DNA of 64,000 bases from Clostridium peptidivorans (GCF_900205925.1 NZ_OAOD01000001.1:62001-126000); one strand, 5' to 3'. Counted from the first letter of the stretch, positions 16,777-25,767 are shown. Numbers and translations are program-made. Notes: a model not told the origin generated them from the letters alone.

Positions 16777-16805
16777 AAAACCCTATGCTCGGCATAGGGT
16801 TTTTG
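16777..16805. terminator. Terminator between the small gene and the membrane protein gene
   Basis: AAACCCTATGC pairs with GCATAGGGTTT across a three- to four-base loop, with A-rich and T-rich flanks, so it can work both ways. It lies after the 47-residue small gene on the minus strand. Bases 16628-16776 hold only AT-rich promoter-like sequence. Confidence 0.88.
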
Positions 16806-16818
16806 AACAATCTGAAGC

Positions 16819-16962
16819 CTATTTAGACTCCTTCTTATTCGCTATATTGTTTTTTATTTTGTTTTTAATCTCAGGGTTTTTATAAATCTCAGCTCCTACT
16901 TCTATCATATTATTTCCTAGAGCAGCCATTCTAAGCTGAGCTGCAGTTAGTTTTTTACTCAT
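16819..16962 (-). CDS. Small protein of 47 residues
   Basis: The frame MSKKLTAAQLRMAALGNNMI and onward ends in a Lys/Asn-rich tail. An AAAGGATA site lies about 12 bases before the ATG and a terminator follows 14 bases after the stop, so it reads as a one-gene unit. It is an amphipathic N-terminal helix plus charged tail, with no recognised family. It could encode a small regulatory or spore peptide. Confidence 0.55.
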   Translation of the reverse strand: MSKKLTAAQLRMAALGNNMIEVGAEIYKNPEIKNKIKNNIANKKESK

Positions 16963-17161
16963 AAATATACACTATCCTTTCAAAATTAAGGTATCACTCT
17001 TAAATATAGTATGTATCAGAGGCTTATATTTTATGTTTTTTAAGAATAACTAAATCAGTATAATAAGCAAAATAACCATTATCTTTGTTATCTTCCATAT
17101 CCAGCCAGAGTGTGATAGCATATAATATAGATAAATACTACATAAAAGGAGACGTACTGAT

Positions 17162-18121
17162 ATGTCTAGTACAGTATTAGAAGTAATAAAAGGAAGAATT
17201 GAAATGACTAACAAAAGACTACGTGCAAATATACTCTTGCTACTTACTGCTGCTATATGGGGATTTGCCTTCGCTGCACAAAGAGTAGGTTCTCAATATG
17301 TAGGAGCCTTTACCTTTAATGGGGTAAGATTTGCTCTTGGAAGCATTTCTCTCATACCCCTGATTGTATATTTCGATAAGAAAAAGAAAAGTGACAGTAA
17401 TAATGATAGCGATAACGAAGTAAGTGCTAAGAAAATAATTGTACCTGGAGTGTTGATTGGTACGATTCTTTATATAGGTTCAACTCTTCAACAAATTGGT
17501 CTTTCCTATACAACCGCTGGAAAGGCAAGTTTTATTACAGGTCTTTATATGGTGGCGGTTCCGATAATTGGAATGTTTTTAGGGCATAAAATTGAAAAGA
17601 ATTCATGGCTTGGAGTATGCCTTGCAGTTATTGGGCTCTATCTTTTAAGTGTAAATGAAGATTTCAGTATAAGTTATGGCGATTTACTTGAAGTTATAGG
17701 CTCTATATTTTGGGCAGTTCACATTTTGGCAATAGATTACTTTTCTAATAAGGTAGATTCTTTAAAGTTGTCATGTATTCAATGTGCAACATGCTCATTT
17801 TTAAGTCTTATATCAGCCTTAATATTTGAACAGATTACTATGAGTGGCATATCAAATGCCTTAATTCCAATCCTTTATGGAGGTCTTTTATCAGTTGGAG
17901 TAGCATATACTCTTCAAGTAGTAGCTCAAAAGAATGCTAAACCATCTCATGCAGCCATCATACTAAGCATGGAATCAGTATTTGGTGCTATAGGCGGTGC
18001 ACTTATACTTGGAGAAATTATGAGTATAAGAGGATATATAGGTTGCATTCTTATACTTGGAGGAATATTGGTATCACAAATTAAACTCTCTCCAAAGCAA
18101 CCATGTTCGGCGCAATCATAA
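17162..18121 (+). CDS. DMT family transporter (EamA)
   Basis: A drug/metabolite-superfamily inner membrane exporter of 319 residues with ten membrane segments in two EamA halves (about residues 22-165 and 180-310). Typical EamA stretches are seen: AAIWGFAFAAQRVG, AGKASFITGLY, and the C-terminal half ILSMESVFGAIGGALILGE. A charged insertion (KKKKSDSNNDSDNE) separates segments 2 and 3. The substrate is unknown. The ATG at 17162 has a GGAG site nine bases upstream; the in-frame ATG at 17204 has none. It is convergent with the sugar kinase. Confidence 0.9.
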   Translation: MSSTVLEVIKGRIEMTNKRLRANILLLLTAAIWGFAFAAQRVGSQYVGAFTFNGVRFALGSISLIPLIVYFDKKKKSDSNNDSDNEVSAKKIIVPGVLIGTILYIGSTLQQIGLSYTTAGKASFITGLYMVAVPIIGMFLGHKIEKNSWLGVCLAVIGLYLLSVNEDFSISYGDLLEVIGSIFWAVHILAIDYFSNKVDSLKLSCIQCATCSFLSLISALIFEQITMSGISNALIPILYGGLLSVGVAYTLQVVAQKNAKPSHAAIILSMESVFGAIGGALILGEIMSIRGYIGCILILGGILVSQIKLSPKQPCSAQS

Positions 18122-18183
18122 ACACTAAATAACAAAAATAGTTAAGAGATAATTGTTGTAAAAGACATTTATCACTTACTATT

Positions 18184-19149
18184 TTAATCATACTGTTTTA
18201 TAAAATTTTCCACAGATTCCAAAGAAGGAATAGCACTTATAGCACCTTTATTCATAGTAGTTAACGCTGCAACTGCATTTGAAAATTTAAGAATATCATT
18301 CATATTTTTGTATGCTATGTTATTTATATCTATATCATTACTTGAAATTTGATATAAAAAAGCTCCAATAAACGAATCCCCTGCGCCAGTAGTATCTACT
18401 GCTTTAACCTTAAATCCCTCGGCATTTATTTCATAATCACCAAAGTAAGCTGAAGCTCCATCACTTCCCCTTGTAATAAGCAGAACTTTAATATCAAATG
18501 ACAATAACCATTGAATTGCTTTTTCTTCATCATTAATTCCTGTAATAAATTCTAGCTCATCCTCACTTACTTTTAGTATATCAGCATATTTTATAAATTC
18601 ACGGATTATACTTTTATATTCCTCATGATCCTGCCATAAAGGAAGTCTTATATTGGGATCAAAAGATATAATTCCTTTAGCTTTTTTAACCGCTTCAATA
18701 GCAGCTATATGAGCTTTTCTAACTGGTGCATCTATAAGACTTACAGAACAAAAGTGAAGAATATCTCCTGTTCTAAACCAGTCCCTGCATATTTCACTTT
18801 CTTCTAAAAGCATATCGGCACTCGGGTTTCTATAAAAAGAAAAGTCTCTTTCACCCTCGCCCTTTAAGGAGACAAACGCAAGAGCAGTATTAGCTTTATT
18901 AGTTCTAAATATATACTCCGTTCCTACTCCCGCATTTTTTAAAGTTTCAACGAGAAAATCTCCAAAAGCATCTTGTCCTAATTTTCCTATAAAATAGCTT
19001 CTACCGCCTAATATTGATACTGCAGCGGCTACATTGGCTGGAGCACCACCTGGGGCCTTTTGAAAAGAATTAACCTTTTTTAATTCAACACCACTTTGTT
19101 CAGAAATAAAATCAATCAGTGCTTCACCAATTGTAAATATCTTTCCCAT
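18184..19149 (-). CDS. PfkB family sugar kinase (fructokinase-like)
   Basis: A 321-residue ribokinase-fold carbohydrate kinase. The N-terminal GGAPANVAAAVSILGG is the PfkB signature 1. The C-terminal DTTGAGDSFIGAFL holds the anion hole and catalytic Asp (signature 2). DPNIRLPLW and the overall layout are closest to fructokinases, which phosphorylate fructose at O6, but other hexoses are possible. A GGAGG site precedes the ATG. No sugar transporter or sucrose hydrolase gene is adjacent, so the gene stands alone. Confidence 0.88.
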   Translation of the reverse strand: MGKIFTIGEALIDFISEQSGVELKKVNSFQKAPGGAPANVAAAVSILGGRSYFIGKLGQDAFGDFLVETLKNAGVGTEYIFRTNKANTALAFVSLKGEGERDFSFYRNPSADMLLEESEICRDWFRTGDILHFCSVSLIDAPVRKAHIAAIEAVKKAKGIISFDPNIRLPLWQDHEEYKSIIREFIKYADILKVSEDELEFITGINDEEKAIQWLLSFDIKVLLITRGSDGASAYFGDYEINAEGFKVKAVDTTGAGDSFIGAFLYQISSNDIDINNIAYKNMNDILKFSNAVAALTTMNKGAISAIPSLESVENFIKQYD

Positions 19150-19211
19150 TATTGAACCTCCTATTTAATCTTCTTTAGTTTATATGAAAAATACTAGTCT
19201 TTTTCTATAAT

Positions 19212-19514
19212 TTAAGTAAATTTAATTAAAGAAAATCCCCTCAAACTAATGTAGCTAAAGCAATATTTTCTCTTTCGCCCAGTAGCCTTCTGTTTTATTT
19301 CTTTGCCACATTGCAGACAAAGTACATATAAGAATTCTTCCTGTAATAACATCTTACAGTGCATTGCTAACTCTTCACCAAAACCATCTAATCCATGTCT
19401 CCTGCAATATCCTTTTACAGAATCACGTTATAAGCCAATTTCATTTGCTATTTGCTTATAACCTATTCCTTGCTGGCGCATCTGCTTAATTTTTTCTTTT
19501 TGTTCATCTGTCAT
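19212..19514 (-). pseudogene. HTH/zinc-finger-like mobile-element protein with an in-frame stop
   Basis: The frame begins MTDEQKEKIKQMRQQGIGYK followed by QIANEIGL, a resolvase-type HTH, then a TAA at 19428-19430 where an Ser-Arg-type codon is expected. The same frame continues RDSVKGYCRRHGLDGFG and ends with CLQCGKE near a basic tail. Small proteins like this accompany recombinases and transposons in Firmicutes. The single stop suggests recent loss. It fills the 19150-19631 interval. Confidence 0.7.
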
Positions 19515-19631
19515 TTTTACATCTCTTCTTGGGAAATAATAATCTAGTAATTCCTCTAAAATTACTATTTGTCAAGGAGTTGTTTATAAATTCGTATTAT
19601 CCACTACATTAACAATATCCTAATATACTAA

Positions 19632-20342
19632 CTATTCTCTTAGTTCCTCTGTATAATTAATGGCTATTACTGAGTCACTATTCAAATTATTAAGGTTACT
19701 TTTATCAATTTTTTCTACTATATAATAGTATGAATTTACCCCTTTAAATTGTCTTATACTTGAATCTTTTGTATTAATAAAAACCGCTTTTGAATTTTCA
19801 TTAGAATCAATATTTTTATAATTCCATACTATAATATTAAATTTATCTTTTTGATGTATATCTATATGCTCAATAATTATATTGAATTCGTACCCGATAA
19901 TCATATTTAAATCATAAGGAAAAATATGATAACTATTAAAAGAGTAATATATGCTGAGAATTACACTTAATGCTTGTTCTTTTTCTTTAACAACAATATT
20001 ACATGTTCTAATCCCATCAACATAAGAATCTTTTAAACATATTATGATACCTTTAAAATTCTCAAGTTTAATAAATTCTTCTTTTGAACTTGCAAAGTAT
20101 ATTTCATAACTTTCTTTTGAAATATTATTAATTTTATCTCCAATAATTGATTGGATTTTTTCTTCATCAAAGTATTTCAAATCAAACGAAAAATCCAATT
20201 CATTGCTAATGTTTTCAGCTTTTATTTCATTACTACTGTATAATTTAATATTGGAAAAATTCTCTTTACTTATTTTTCTATTAATAAAATTATCATCAGA
20301 ATATAAATGTATTTCTGTTATTGATGGTTCAAAAGTAGCCAT
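19632..20342 (-). CDS. Unknown protein, partner of the PD-(D/E)XK nuclease
   Basis: A 236-residue protein with no recognised domain. It is Ile-, Asn-, Lys- and Asp-rich, with alternating short beta-strand-like segments and no membrane helix, signal peptide or cysteine cluster beyond isolated residues. Its ribosome binding site GAGGTG includes the stop codon TGA of the upstream nuclease gene, leaving four bases between them, so it is translationally coupled. Tight coupling argues for a functional pair. It could be a specificity or inhibitor subunit, but this is inference. Confidence 0.68.
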   Translation of the reverse strand: MATFEPSITEIHLYSDDNFINRKISKENFSNIKLYSSNEIKAENISNELDFSFDLKYFDEEKIQSIIGDKINNISKESYEIYFASSKEEFIKLENFKGIIICLKDSYVDGIRTCNIVVKEKEQALSVILSIYYSFNSYHIFPYDLNMIIGYEFNIIIEHIDIHQKDKFNIIVWNYKNIDSNENSKAVFINTKDSSIRQFKGVNSYYYIVEKIDKSNLNNLNSDSVIAINYTEELRE

Positions 20343-20346
20343 TTAG

Positions 20347-21480
20347 TCACCTCTGTTTTACTAGCTGCAAAAATCTGTTTGTAACAGCTGCCAGATTATT
20401 TTCAAGCCACACTAAAGTGTCTATACTGTCTAATCTAAAACAACCTATCTCACTTTCATAAGCTCCTCTGTTAGATGTATAAATTGTTATGTCTTTATTT
20501 AATTCTCTAACAGATTTTTCAAAGCATTCACGATATATGTCCAGCCTTTTCATTTTATCTTGAAACAAAATCTCTTTATCATTTATTCCTTCTTTTTTCA
20601 TAAATTCTGCAGTATCGTATTTAGGATATTGTCTTAGCGACAGATAATACCCCTCTTTATTTCTACCAACTCTATAAAAAGCTTCATCATTTCCTTTTAG
20701 ATATCTATCGTCAATATCATATAATGTCCATGGGTTTCCATTTGGGTTATTCCCTTTTCTTATATTATTCTCAGCGTTTGTTTCAATATTTGATGTTAGC
20801 TTTTTCATCAATTCCCATTGTGCAAAATCTATATTTAAAGTTTCTATCAATATACTTATATTTCCGCATTGAACTGCTCTGTCATATACAAAACTAATAT
20901 GATTTTCATATTTTTGCTTGGTAACTAAATGTGCATAATAATCGCAAAATAGAAGCGGCATTTCGTAGTCTTCAAATATCTTCATAATATTTAAGATTTT
21001 CAGCTTATCATAAACAATATAATGATGTTTTTCCATTTCGGAGTATGATTCAAAAATATATCCAGTTTTGTAATAAATACATATAGGTTCAGGGAAATCA
21101 GTGTACTCCTCAATTATTATTTCTCTATACCTATCAAGCTGATTATCATGTTCTGATGTATCAGTCTTATCTTCAATTATGATTGGTAAAATTGATCCAT
21201 TTCTTAACTTTGCCAAAACAAGAACATCAATATTTTTATATTGCTTTATTAATTCCACTTTCTCTATATCCAATGGATCTATTTGATTTTTATAAACAGA
21301 TTCCTTCACAAAGCTTTCCAGAAGCAGATATGCAAACTCACACATTTGATGTCCACGTATATTTCTCCATTCTAATGCCCAACATAAAAAAGCATCTTGA
21401 GACAATTCTTTTGTTGCATAATTAAACAAATTGGGTAGGTCTAAATCATTAAGCCTTTCTTTTGGCGAATAAGTTTTCAT
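20347..21480 (-). CDS. PD-(D/E)XK nuclease family protein
   Basis: A 377-residue protein with the restriction-endonuclease core near its N-terminus: D85 (YKNIDVLVLA) and E103-D-K105 (IIEDKTD), followed by the helix HDNQLDRYRE (Q114, Y118), as in PD-(D/E)XK superfamily members of the PDDEXK_4 type. The C-terminal half contains a WTLYDIDDRY segment and may recognise DNA or a partner. The cut substrate is unknown. It is the first gene of a two-gene operon in an accessory region, a typical setting for anti-phage functions, though no methylase is adjacent. All catalytic residues are intact. Confidence 0.78.
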   Translation of the reverse strand: MKTYSPKERLNDLDLPNLFNYATKELSQDAFLCWALEWRNIRGHQMCEFAYLLLESFVKESVYKNQIDPLDIEKVELIKQYKNIDVLVLAKLRNGSILPIIIEDKTDTSEHDNQLDRYREIIIEEYTDFPEPICIYYKTGYIFESYSEMEKHHYIVYDKLKILNIMKIFEDYEMPLLFCDYYAHLVTKQKYENHISFVYDRAVQCGNISILIETLNIDFAQWELMKKLTSNIETNAENNIRKGNNPNGNPWTLYDIDDRYLKGNDEAFYRVGRNKEGYYLSLRQYPKYDTAEFMKKEGINDKEILFQDKMKRLDIYRECFEKSVRELNKDITIYTSNRGAYESEIGCFRLDSIDTLVWLENNLAAVTNRFLQLVKQR

Positions 21481-21684
21481 AATTAAATCATCCTCTCACA
21501 ACTATGTTATTTTATATATTAAATAACTTAATTCCCACATCAATAATTTATCAATTTGATTACTAACATTTCCATCATTGAATTATTACTACTTACTTAT
21601 ACCATTTTTGTCATAACACAACTGTTATAGTTATAGTAAATAATAAAAGAAAGTAGGTATATATTCAAATGTTTAATCTGTAAA

Positions 21685-21867
21685 TTATTTACTTTTTTTA
21701 TCATCCATTAATGCAAGATCAATACTATAAAGAATATTTGCATACTCTTCTTTAATTTTTGTTACTTCTTCCTTAGTTTCAGGAAATTTATTTACCACTT
21801 CCATATTGAGTTCTTTTAGATTATTAATAATAGATACTTCATTTGTATATATCTTTATAGGCTTCAT
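21685..21867 (-). CDS. Small hypothetical protein (60 residues)
   Basis: A GAAGGTG site lies six bases before the ATG. The peptide (MKPIKIYTNEVSIINNLKEL and onward) is hydrophilic, amphipathic-helical in the middle and ends DDKKSK. No family is recognised. Codon use fits the surrounding genes. Confidence 0.55.
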   Translation of the reverse strand: MKPIKIYTNEVSIINNLKELNMEVVNKFPETKEEVTKIKEEYANILYSIDLALMDDKKSK

Positions 21868-21964
21868 GTATTCACCTTCTCCACTTTAATGTTATTACCA
21901 GTTATGTCACTATCAAATTAGGTTAGATATGAAAGGCACTAGTTCCATCTAAAAATTCACCATT

Positions 21965-22228
21965 TCATTTTTCATCAATACAGCATCCAATTATAATCAG
22001 TATAATTGGTGTAATTAACAGTACCCCAGTAACAAATAAATTACCACCTGTGGCTGTAGGCGTAAATAAGTATACTAATATCTTATATGCAGCAAATAAT
22101 CCTAGAAAAACTCCTATTAAATTTGCTACAGTACCGTTAATTTTCATTACATTATGCAATATACCATATACGATTTTTATTATCATTATTGTCCAACCTA
22201 TTGCAGAAAATATTGCTATTATGGCCAT
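21965..22228 (-). CDS. Small membrane protein (87 residues)
   Basis: Three predicted membrane segments are visible: AIIAIFSAIGWTIMIIKIVY, then GTVANLIGVFLGLFAAYKIL, then LFVTGVLLITPIILIIIGC. The ATG at 22228 follows GGGAGGT; the longer frame from 22267 lacks a site. The function is unknown. It is a single gene between the 60-residue protein and the WYL regulator. Confidence 0.68.
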   Translation of the reverse strand: MAIIAIFSAIGWTIMIIKIVYGILHNVMKINGTVANLIGVFLGLFAAYKILVYLFTPTATGGNLFVTGVLLITPIILIIIGCCIDEK

Positions 22229-22316
22229 TATATTACCTCCCGCTCTAATCTTTAAATAACCAATCAATAACCATATAATACAACAATAGGTGTCCCATCC
22301 ATCGTACAGTAATTAC

Positions 22317-23312
22317 TTAATATAAGTTAATAATTCCTTCTGCTTTATTTTTAATCATATCTCTTAAACTCTTAGGTGCTATTACTTCCGCAGCATCACC
22401 AAAAATGAGCAACCATGAAACAAGACCATCACTAATAACTGCTTCCGTATGAACAATAAAACTTTCTTCATCTTCTTTTAATAATGAAACATCTATACCA
22501 AATCTATCTATAACAGCATCAATTAAATAATTTTCAAAACTGACTTCAATTTTCTGCAACTCCCCTGAAAACATATTATAAATTTTCTTTGAGTAATCTG
22601 CGGTATTGAAGTAATTTTTATATTCTACCAACTCTGTAAAACTTCTTCTTGGTTTATCTAATACATTAACAGAACATATTCTATCAACTCTATAATGAGA
22701 GATATTATCATATTTGTGGTAATTGCCGACTAAATAATAGTTATCATCAAACCAAGTTAAAGTATAAGGATTAACAAAATGTTCCATACCCCCATTACGA
22801 AATTCCTTATTTTTGTTTAAATCGTATTTATAATATTTAAATGAAACCATTTTATTTTCTGCTATTGCATTATGAATTTTATCTATACTGTAAAAAATTT
22901 CTTCATTGTCATATTTAATCCTATCATTCATAAAAACCTGCGTTTCCAACTTTTTCGAATTATTTTTACTTGTTAAGCCCTCTATTTTCTTGATTAATTC
23001 CTTTGATTTTTTAGGCGTTATAAATTTGGCTGATTGAACAGCATCTATTAGTAACCTTAACTCTGGAACTTCAAATTCACGACTACCAATAAAATACCCA
23101 TAATTTTTTCCCTTGACTCTACAAATATCAATACCAAAATTCTCAAGCAAATTCAAATCGTTATATATAGATTTTCTTTCTGCATTTATACCATATCTAC
23201 TAAGTTCATTAATTATTTCATTAATACTTAAAGGCTTTTCTTCATCAGACTGTTCATATAAGATTTTTGATAAGCAAAGCAACTTTATTTTACTTTTATC
23301 CGAACCTGCCAT
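22317..23312 (-). CDS. HTH-WYL transcriptional regulator
   Basis: A 331-residue regulator with an N-terminal HTH (about residues 10-70, SINEIINELSRYGINAERK then SIYNDLNLLENFG) and a WYL domain from about 140 to 230 (ENKMVSFKYYKYDLN, then VNPYTLTWFDDNYYLVGNY), followed by a WCX-type C-terminus. WYL domains sense nucleic-acid or nucleotide ligands and often control defence or DNA-damage genes. GAGGGG precedes the ATG. It lies next to the recombinase wreck and a small membrane protein; its targets are unknown. Confidence 0.85.
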   Translation of the reverse strand: MAGSDKSKIKLLCLSKILYEQSDEEKPLSINEIINELSRYGINAERKSIYNDLNLLENFGIDICRVKGKNYGYFIGSREFEVPELRLLIDAVQSAKFITPKKSKELIKKIEGLTSKNNSKKLETQVFMNDRIKYDNEEIFYSIDKIHNAIAENKMVSFKYYKYDLNKNKEFRNGGMEHFVNPYTLTWFDDNYYLVGNYHKYDNISHYRVDRICSVNVLDKPRRSFTELVEYKNYFNTADYSKKIYNMFSGELQKIEVSFENYLIDAVIDRFGIDVSLLKEDEESFIVHTEAVISDGLVSWLLIFGDAAEVIAPKSLRDMIKNKAEGIINLY

Positions 23313-23462
23313 AATATCCCCTCAATCCACTAAACGCTTCCAAATATAATGATAACTTTCTACAACAATTTCATAATTCCTTTTATTTGTTAGTCTTTAA
23401 ACTTAATTTTGTAAAGTAACAAAATAAATATGTTAATTATAGTGGCAAATTTTTTTAAATTC

Positions 23463-24081
23463 CTAGTAAATAAAGTAATCCTTATTTTCAATAATTGCAT
23501 TGAAGATATTTATAAAAGTCTGATATAAAACCTTATCATCAATGTGTCTATTTTGGCAGCCTTTTTCACCTTTTACTACATACCTTTTATTGCATATCCA
23601 AACACTTCTCCTGTGTATTTCATTTGTGGAGTTCCAAACTTTCCTTCCAAATGGACTGCCACAACTTCCACATATAACTCTCCTTGCGAAATGATTATCT
23701 AATGTAGCATAGTTTAATTTATATACACCATAAATTTCAACAAATACTTTCCTTCTTTCCATTCCAACCCTTAACCCCTTCACCTTCAAATTCTCTTGCA
23801 ATTCTATTTGAATCTTTTCCATCAAGATAATCCTTATAAATTCTTCTTACTATCTTAGCTTGTTTTTCATCTATTATTAAGTTTCCTTCTTCACCTTTAT
23901 CATAACCTAAAAACTTTTTAGGGTTTACTACTACCTTTCTTTGTTCAAATTTTCTTCTAATTCCCCAAGTGGAGTTTTCGCTGATACTCCTTGACTCGTC
24001 TTGTGCCAAGGAACTTAATATGGTAAGTAAAACTTCTCCTTTTGAATCTAACCTATTTATATTTTCTTTTTCAATAAACAT
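23463..24081 (-). pseudogene. Large serine recombinase, truncated and frameshifted
   Basis: The remnant holds the end of the catalytic domain (ILSSLAQDESRSISENSTWG), the recombinase domain start (FLGYDKGEEGNLIIDEKQAK, then IVRRIYKDYLDG) and, in another frame, the zinc-ribbon part (ICGSCGSPFGRKVWN, KGCQNRHIDD). The N-terminal catalytic serine region is missing, the middle is deleted, and the two pieces (23737-24081 and 23463-23825) are in different frames. It is a dead integrase of a transposon or prophage that once sat here. Confidence 0.88.
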
Positions 24082-24115
24082 ATAAAAACCCTGATTTTTC
24101 AGAACCTTTTTTCTA

Positions 24116-24172
24116 TACTTTTACGCAATTTCTAAATAATTACGCAAATATCCTTAGCTCTGCGTAAAAGTA
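24116..24172. repeat. Inverted repeat at the broken recombinase edge
   Basis: TACTTTTACGCA (24116-24127) and TGCGTAAAAGTA (24161-24172) are perfect 12-bp arms around a 33-base loop. The loop contains a further TTACGCAA. It lies just upstream of the recombinase remnant and could be a terminal inverted repeat, an attachment-site relic or a deletion scar. Confidence 0.6.
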
Positions 24173-24188
24173 GACCCCCTAAACAAAA

Positions 24189-24235
24189 ATCCCCCCAAAC
24201 TCTTTAGTCTAAGGGAACATAAAACATACTTCAAT
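24189..24235. repeat. Dispersed repeat, copy B
   Basis: This matches 12640-12686. The CCCCCAAACT arm and AGTCTAAGGG arm are diverged, but the 20 bases AACATAAAACATACTTCAAT (24216-24235) are identical. Here no gene end is adjacent except the recombinase wreck, so the repeat probably moved with it or was copied. The remainder of 24082-24403 is promoter-like sequence for the membrane gene. Confidence 0.65.
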
Positions 24236-24403
24236 TTTGATATCAGCGTATTTCCTCTCTATCAACACAACTGTCTCCACGTGCCTTGAGTGTATAAAAG
24301 TGATATAATTTATTATGAAGGATTATTTATTGTAATAAAATATAAAAATAAAGTGTCCGGATATCGGCAAAGCTAAACATCAATGAAAAGAGGAGGTAAA
24401 AGA

Positions 24404-25111
24404 ATGAAAAAAATACTTAGCAAGAGGAATTTTATAAAATTTGTTTTTGTAACAATGATATTATCCTCTGTTTTTGTAACAATCAGAATGATTATGGCGC
24501 CCACAGTTGCACCGTTTTATAATCCCGATGTAAGGGTAAAGAGCGATTACTTTTTGATGCTTTTGCAGTGTATACTAGGCACATTTGCAATGTTGCTTCC
24601 GGGCTTTACAGAAAAACGTTTAAAAGTAAGCATACCAACAAATATGATATTTGTTTATTCTGCATTTCTTTACTGTGCAATTTATTTGGGAGAGGTAAAG
24701 AACTTTTACTACAGAATTCCCAACTGGGATATGATTTTACACACATTCAGTGGTGCTATGATAGGTGCATTAGGATTTACCGTAATAAGTTTTCTGAACA
24801 AAACCGAAAAAGTCCCGATTTATCTTACACCTGTATTTGTCGCATTTTTCTCGTTTTGCTTTGCTGTAACTGTTGGTGTCGTTTGGGAGTTTTATGAATA
24901 TGCTGCAGACGGATTATTGGGAACCAATATGCAGAAATTCAGGGCAGAGAACGGAACCTTGTTCGTAGGGCACTATGCGCTTTCAGATACAATGGCCGAT
25001 TTGTTGGTAGACTGTATTGGTGCGTTTGCAATGTCTGTAATAGGTTATATCTCTATTAAGTACGATAAAAACTGGCATGAAAAATTAATGTTCAACCGCA
25101 AGATTAAATAG
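24404..25111 (+). CDS. Integral membrane protein, foreign-looking composition
   Basis: A 235-residue protein with about six membrane segments (FVFVTMILSSVFVTIRMIM; LLQCILGTFAMLLPG; FVYSAFLYCAIYLG; HTFSGAMIGALGFTVIS; TPVFVAFFSFCFAVTVGVVW; LVDCIGAFAMSVIGYISI). The WDMILHTFSGAMIG and DTMADLLVDCIGA stretches resemble DUF2238-like bacterial membrane proteins. The ATG at 24383 precedes the GGAGG site, so ATG at 24404 is chosen. Codon use is richer in G/C third positions than neighbouring genes, and it lies between a recombinase wreck and a vat relic, so recent transfer is likely. Its function is unknown. Confidence 0.75.
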   Translation: MKKILSKRNFIKFVFVTMILSSVFVTIRMIMAPTVAPFYNPDVRVKSDYFLMLLQCILGTFAMLLPGFTEKRLKVSIPTNMIFVYSAFLYCAIYLGEVKNFYYRIPNWDMILHTFSGAMIGALGFTVISFLNKTEKVPIYLTPVFVAFFSFCFAVTVGVVWEFYEYAADGLLGTNMQKFRAENGTLFVGHYALSDTMADLLVDCIGAFAMSVIGYISIKYDKNWHEKLMFNRKIK

Positions 25112-25140
25112 GCTAGATAAATATTTTATGTAAACTTATC

Positions 25141-25181
25141 AACTCCTTCTATGGTAGAATACTAAAATCATAGAAGGAGTT
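25141..25181. terminator. Hairpin after the foreign membrane gene
   Basis: AACTCCTTCTATG (25141-25153) pairs perfectly with CATAGAAGGAGTT (25169-25181). There is no long T run, so termination is plausible but not certain. Confidence 0.5.
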
Positions 25182-25202
25182 ACTATGCCTTTGGCAACAT
25201 TT

Positions 25203-25345
25203 TGAGGACACCGCCAAAGATATTGAAAGGATAAGTTGTAATTCCATCCATTCTGTGGTTTGCTCCATTCATGATAAACTTAACACCCTATGCAATTGCA
25301 CAGAACTTGCCTATAATGAAATTGACTCATGTAATTACTTTTTTC
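25203..25345 (-). pseudogene. Fragment of a second Vat-type acetyltransferase
   Basis: Translation of the minus strand gives FIIGKFCAIA, a stop, then [20 protein letters not shown] and FNIFGG. This aligns with LIIGKFCAIAKEIEFIMNGA and HRMNSVTTYPFNIMGG of the intact gene at 10914-11552. Only about 45 codons remain, with an in-frame TAG and probable frameshifts at the 5' side. It is a decayed paralogue. The DNA identity to the intact copy is visible by eye but not complete, so it is not a fresh copy. Confidence 0.82.
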
Positions 25346-25386
25346 CGTCTGAGAAAGCGACCCTGATTGGGACGCCTTCCTAGCTT

Positions 25387-25767
25387 TCATCTATTAATAA
25401 ACTTTTTTCCTATATAATATACATCAGTATTGTTTTTCTTCACAATTATTATTTTTTGGAATAACCCAAATAATATTGGTCGCATATTAATACTTTTTTC
25501 AGATTTCATTTCTACAACTTTAACATTCCTTGGCTTAACATCCTCTGGGATTTGTTTATAACAATAATATTTGCCTAAATCTATTATATAAATATTAGAC
25601 TTACCTATACCTAAAATGTAATAATTGTCTTTAGAATCAAGAGTACCATCTACAAGAAAAAACCATATAACCTCAAATAAAACTCTAACTTTGTTAATTG
25701 CACCTGTTGCACATATTTCAAACAATAATTCATCATTTTCTTTTAAATACTTCTCACATATATTCAT
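25387..25767 (-). CDS. Hypothetical protein (126 residues)
   Basis: Not recognised. The N-terminal region (YLKENDELLFEICATGAINK, then VRVLFEVIWFFLVDG) is hydrophobic around residues 28-40, followed by beta-rich segments, resembling a PH-like fold with a short membrane-proximal part. AAGGGATAAG precedes the ATG. It lies in the disturbed region after the vat relic. Confidence 0.55.
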   Translation of the reverse strand: MNICEKYLKENDELLFEICATGAINKVRVLFEVIWFFLVDGTLDSKDNYYILGIGKSNIYIIDLGKYYCYKQIPEDVKPRNVKVVEMKSEKSINMRPILFGLFQKIIIVKKNNTDVYYIGKKFINR

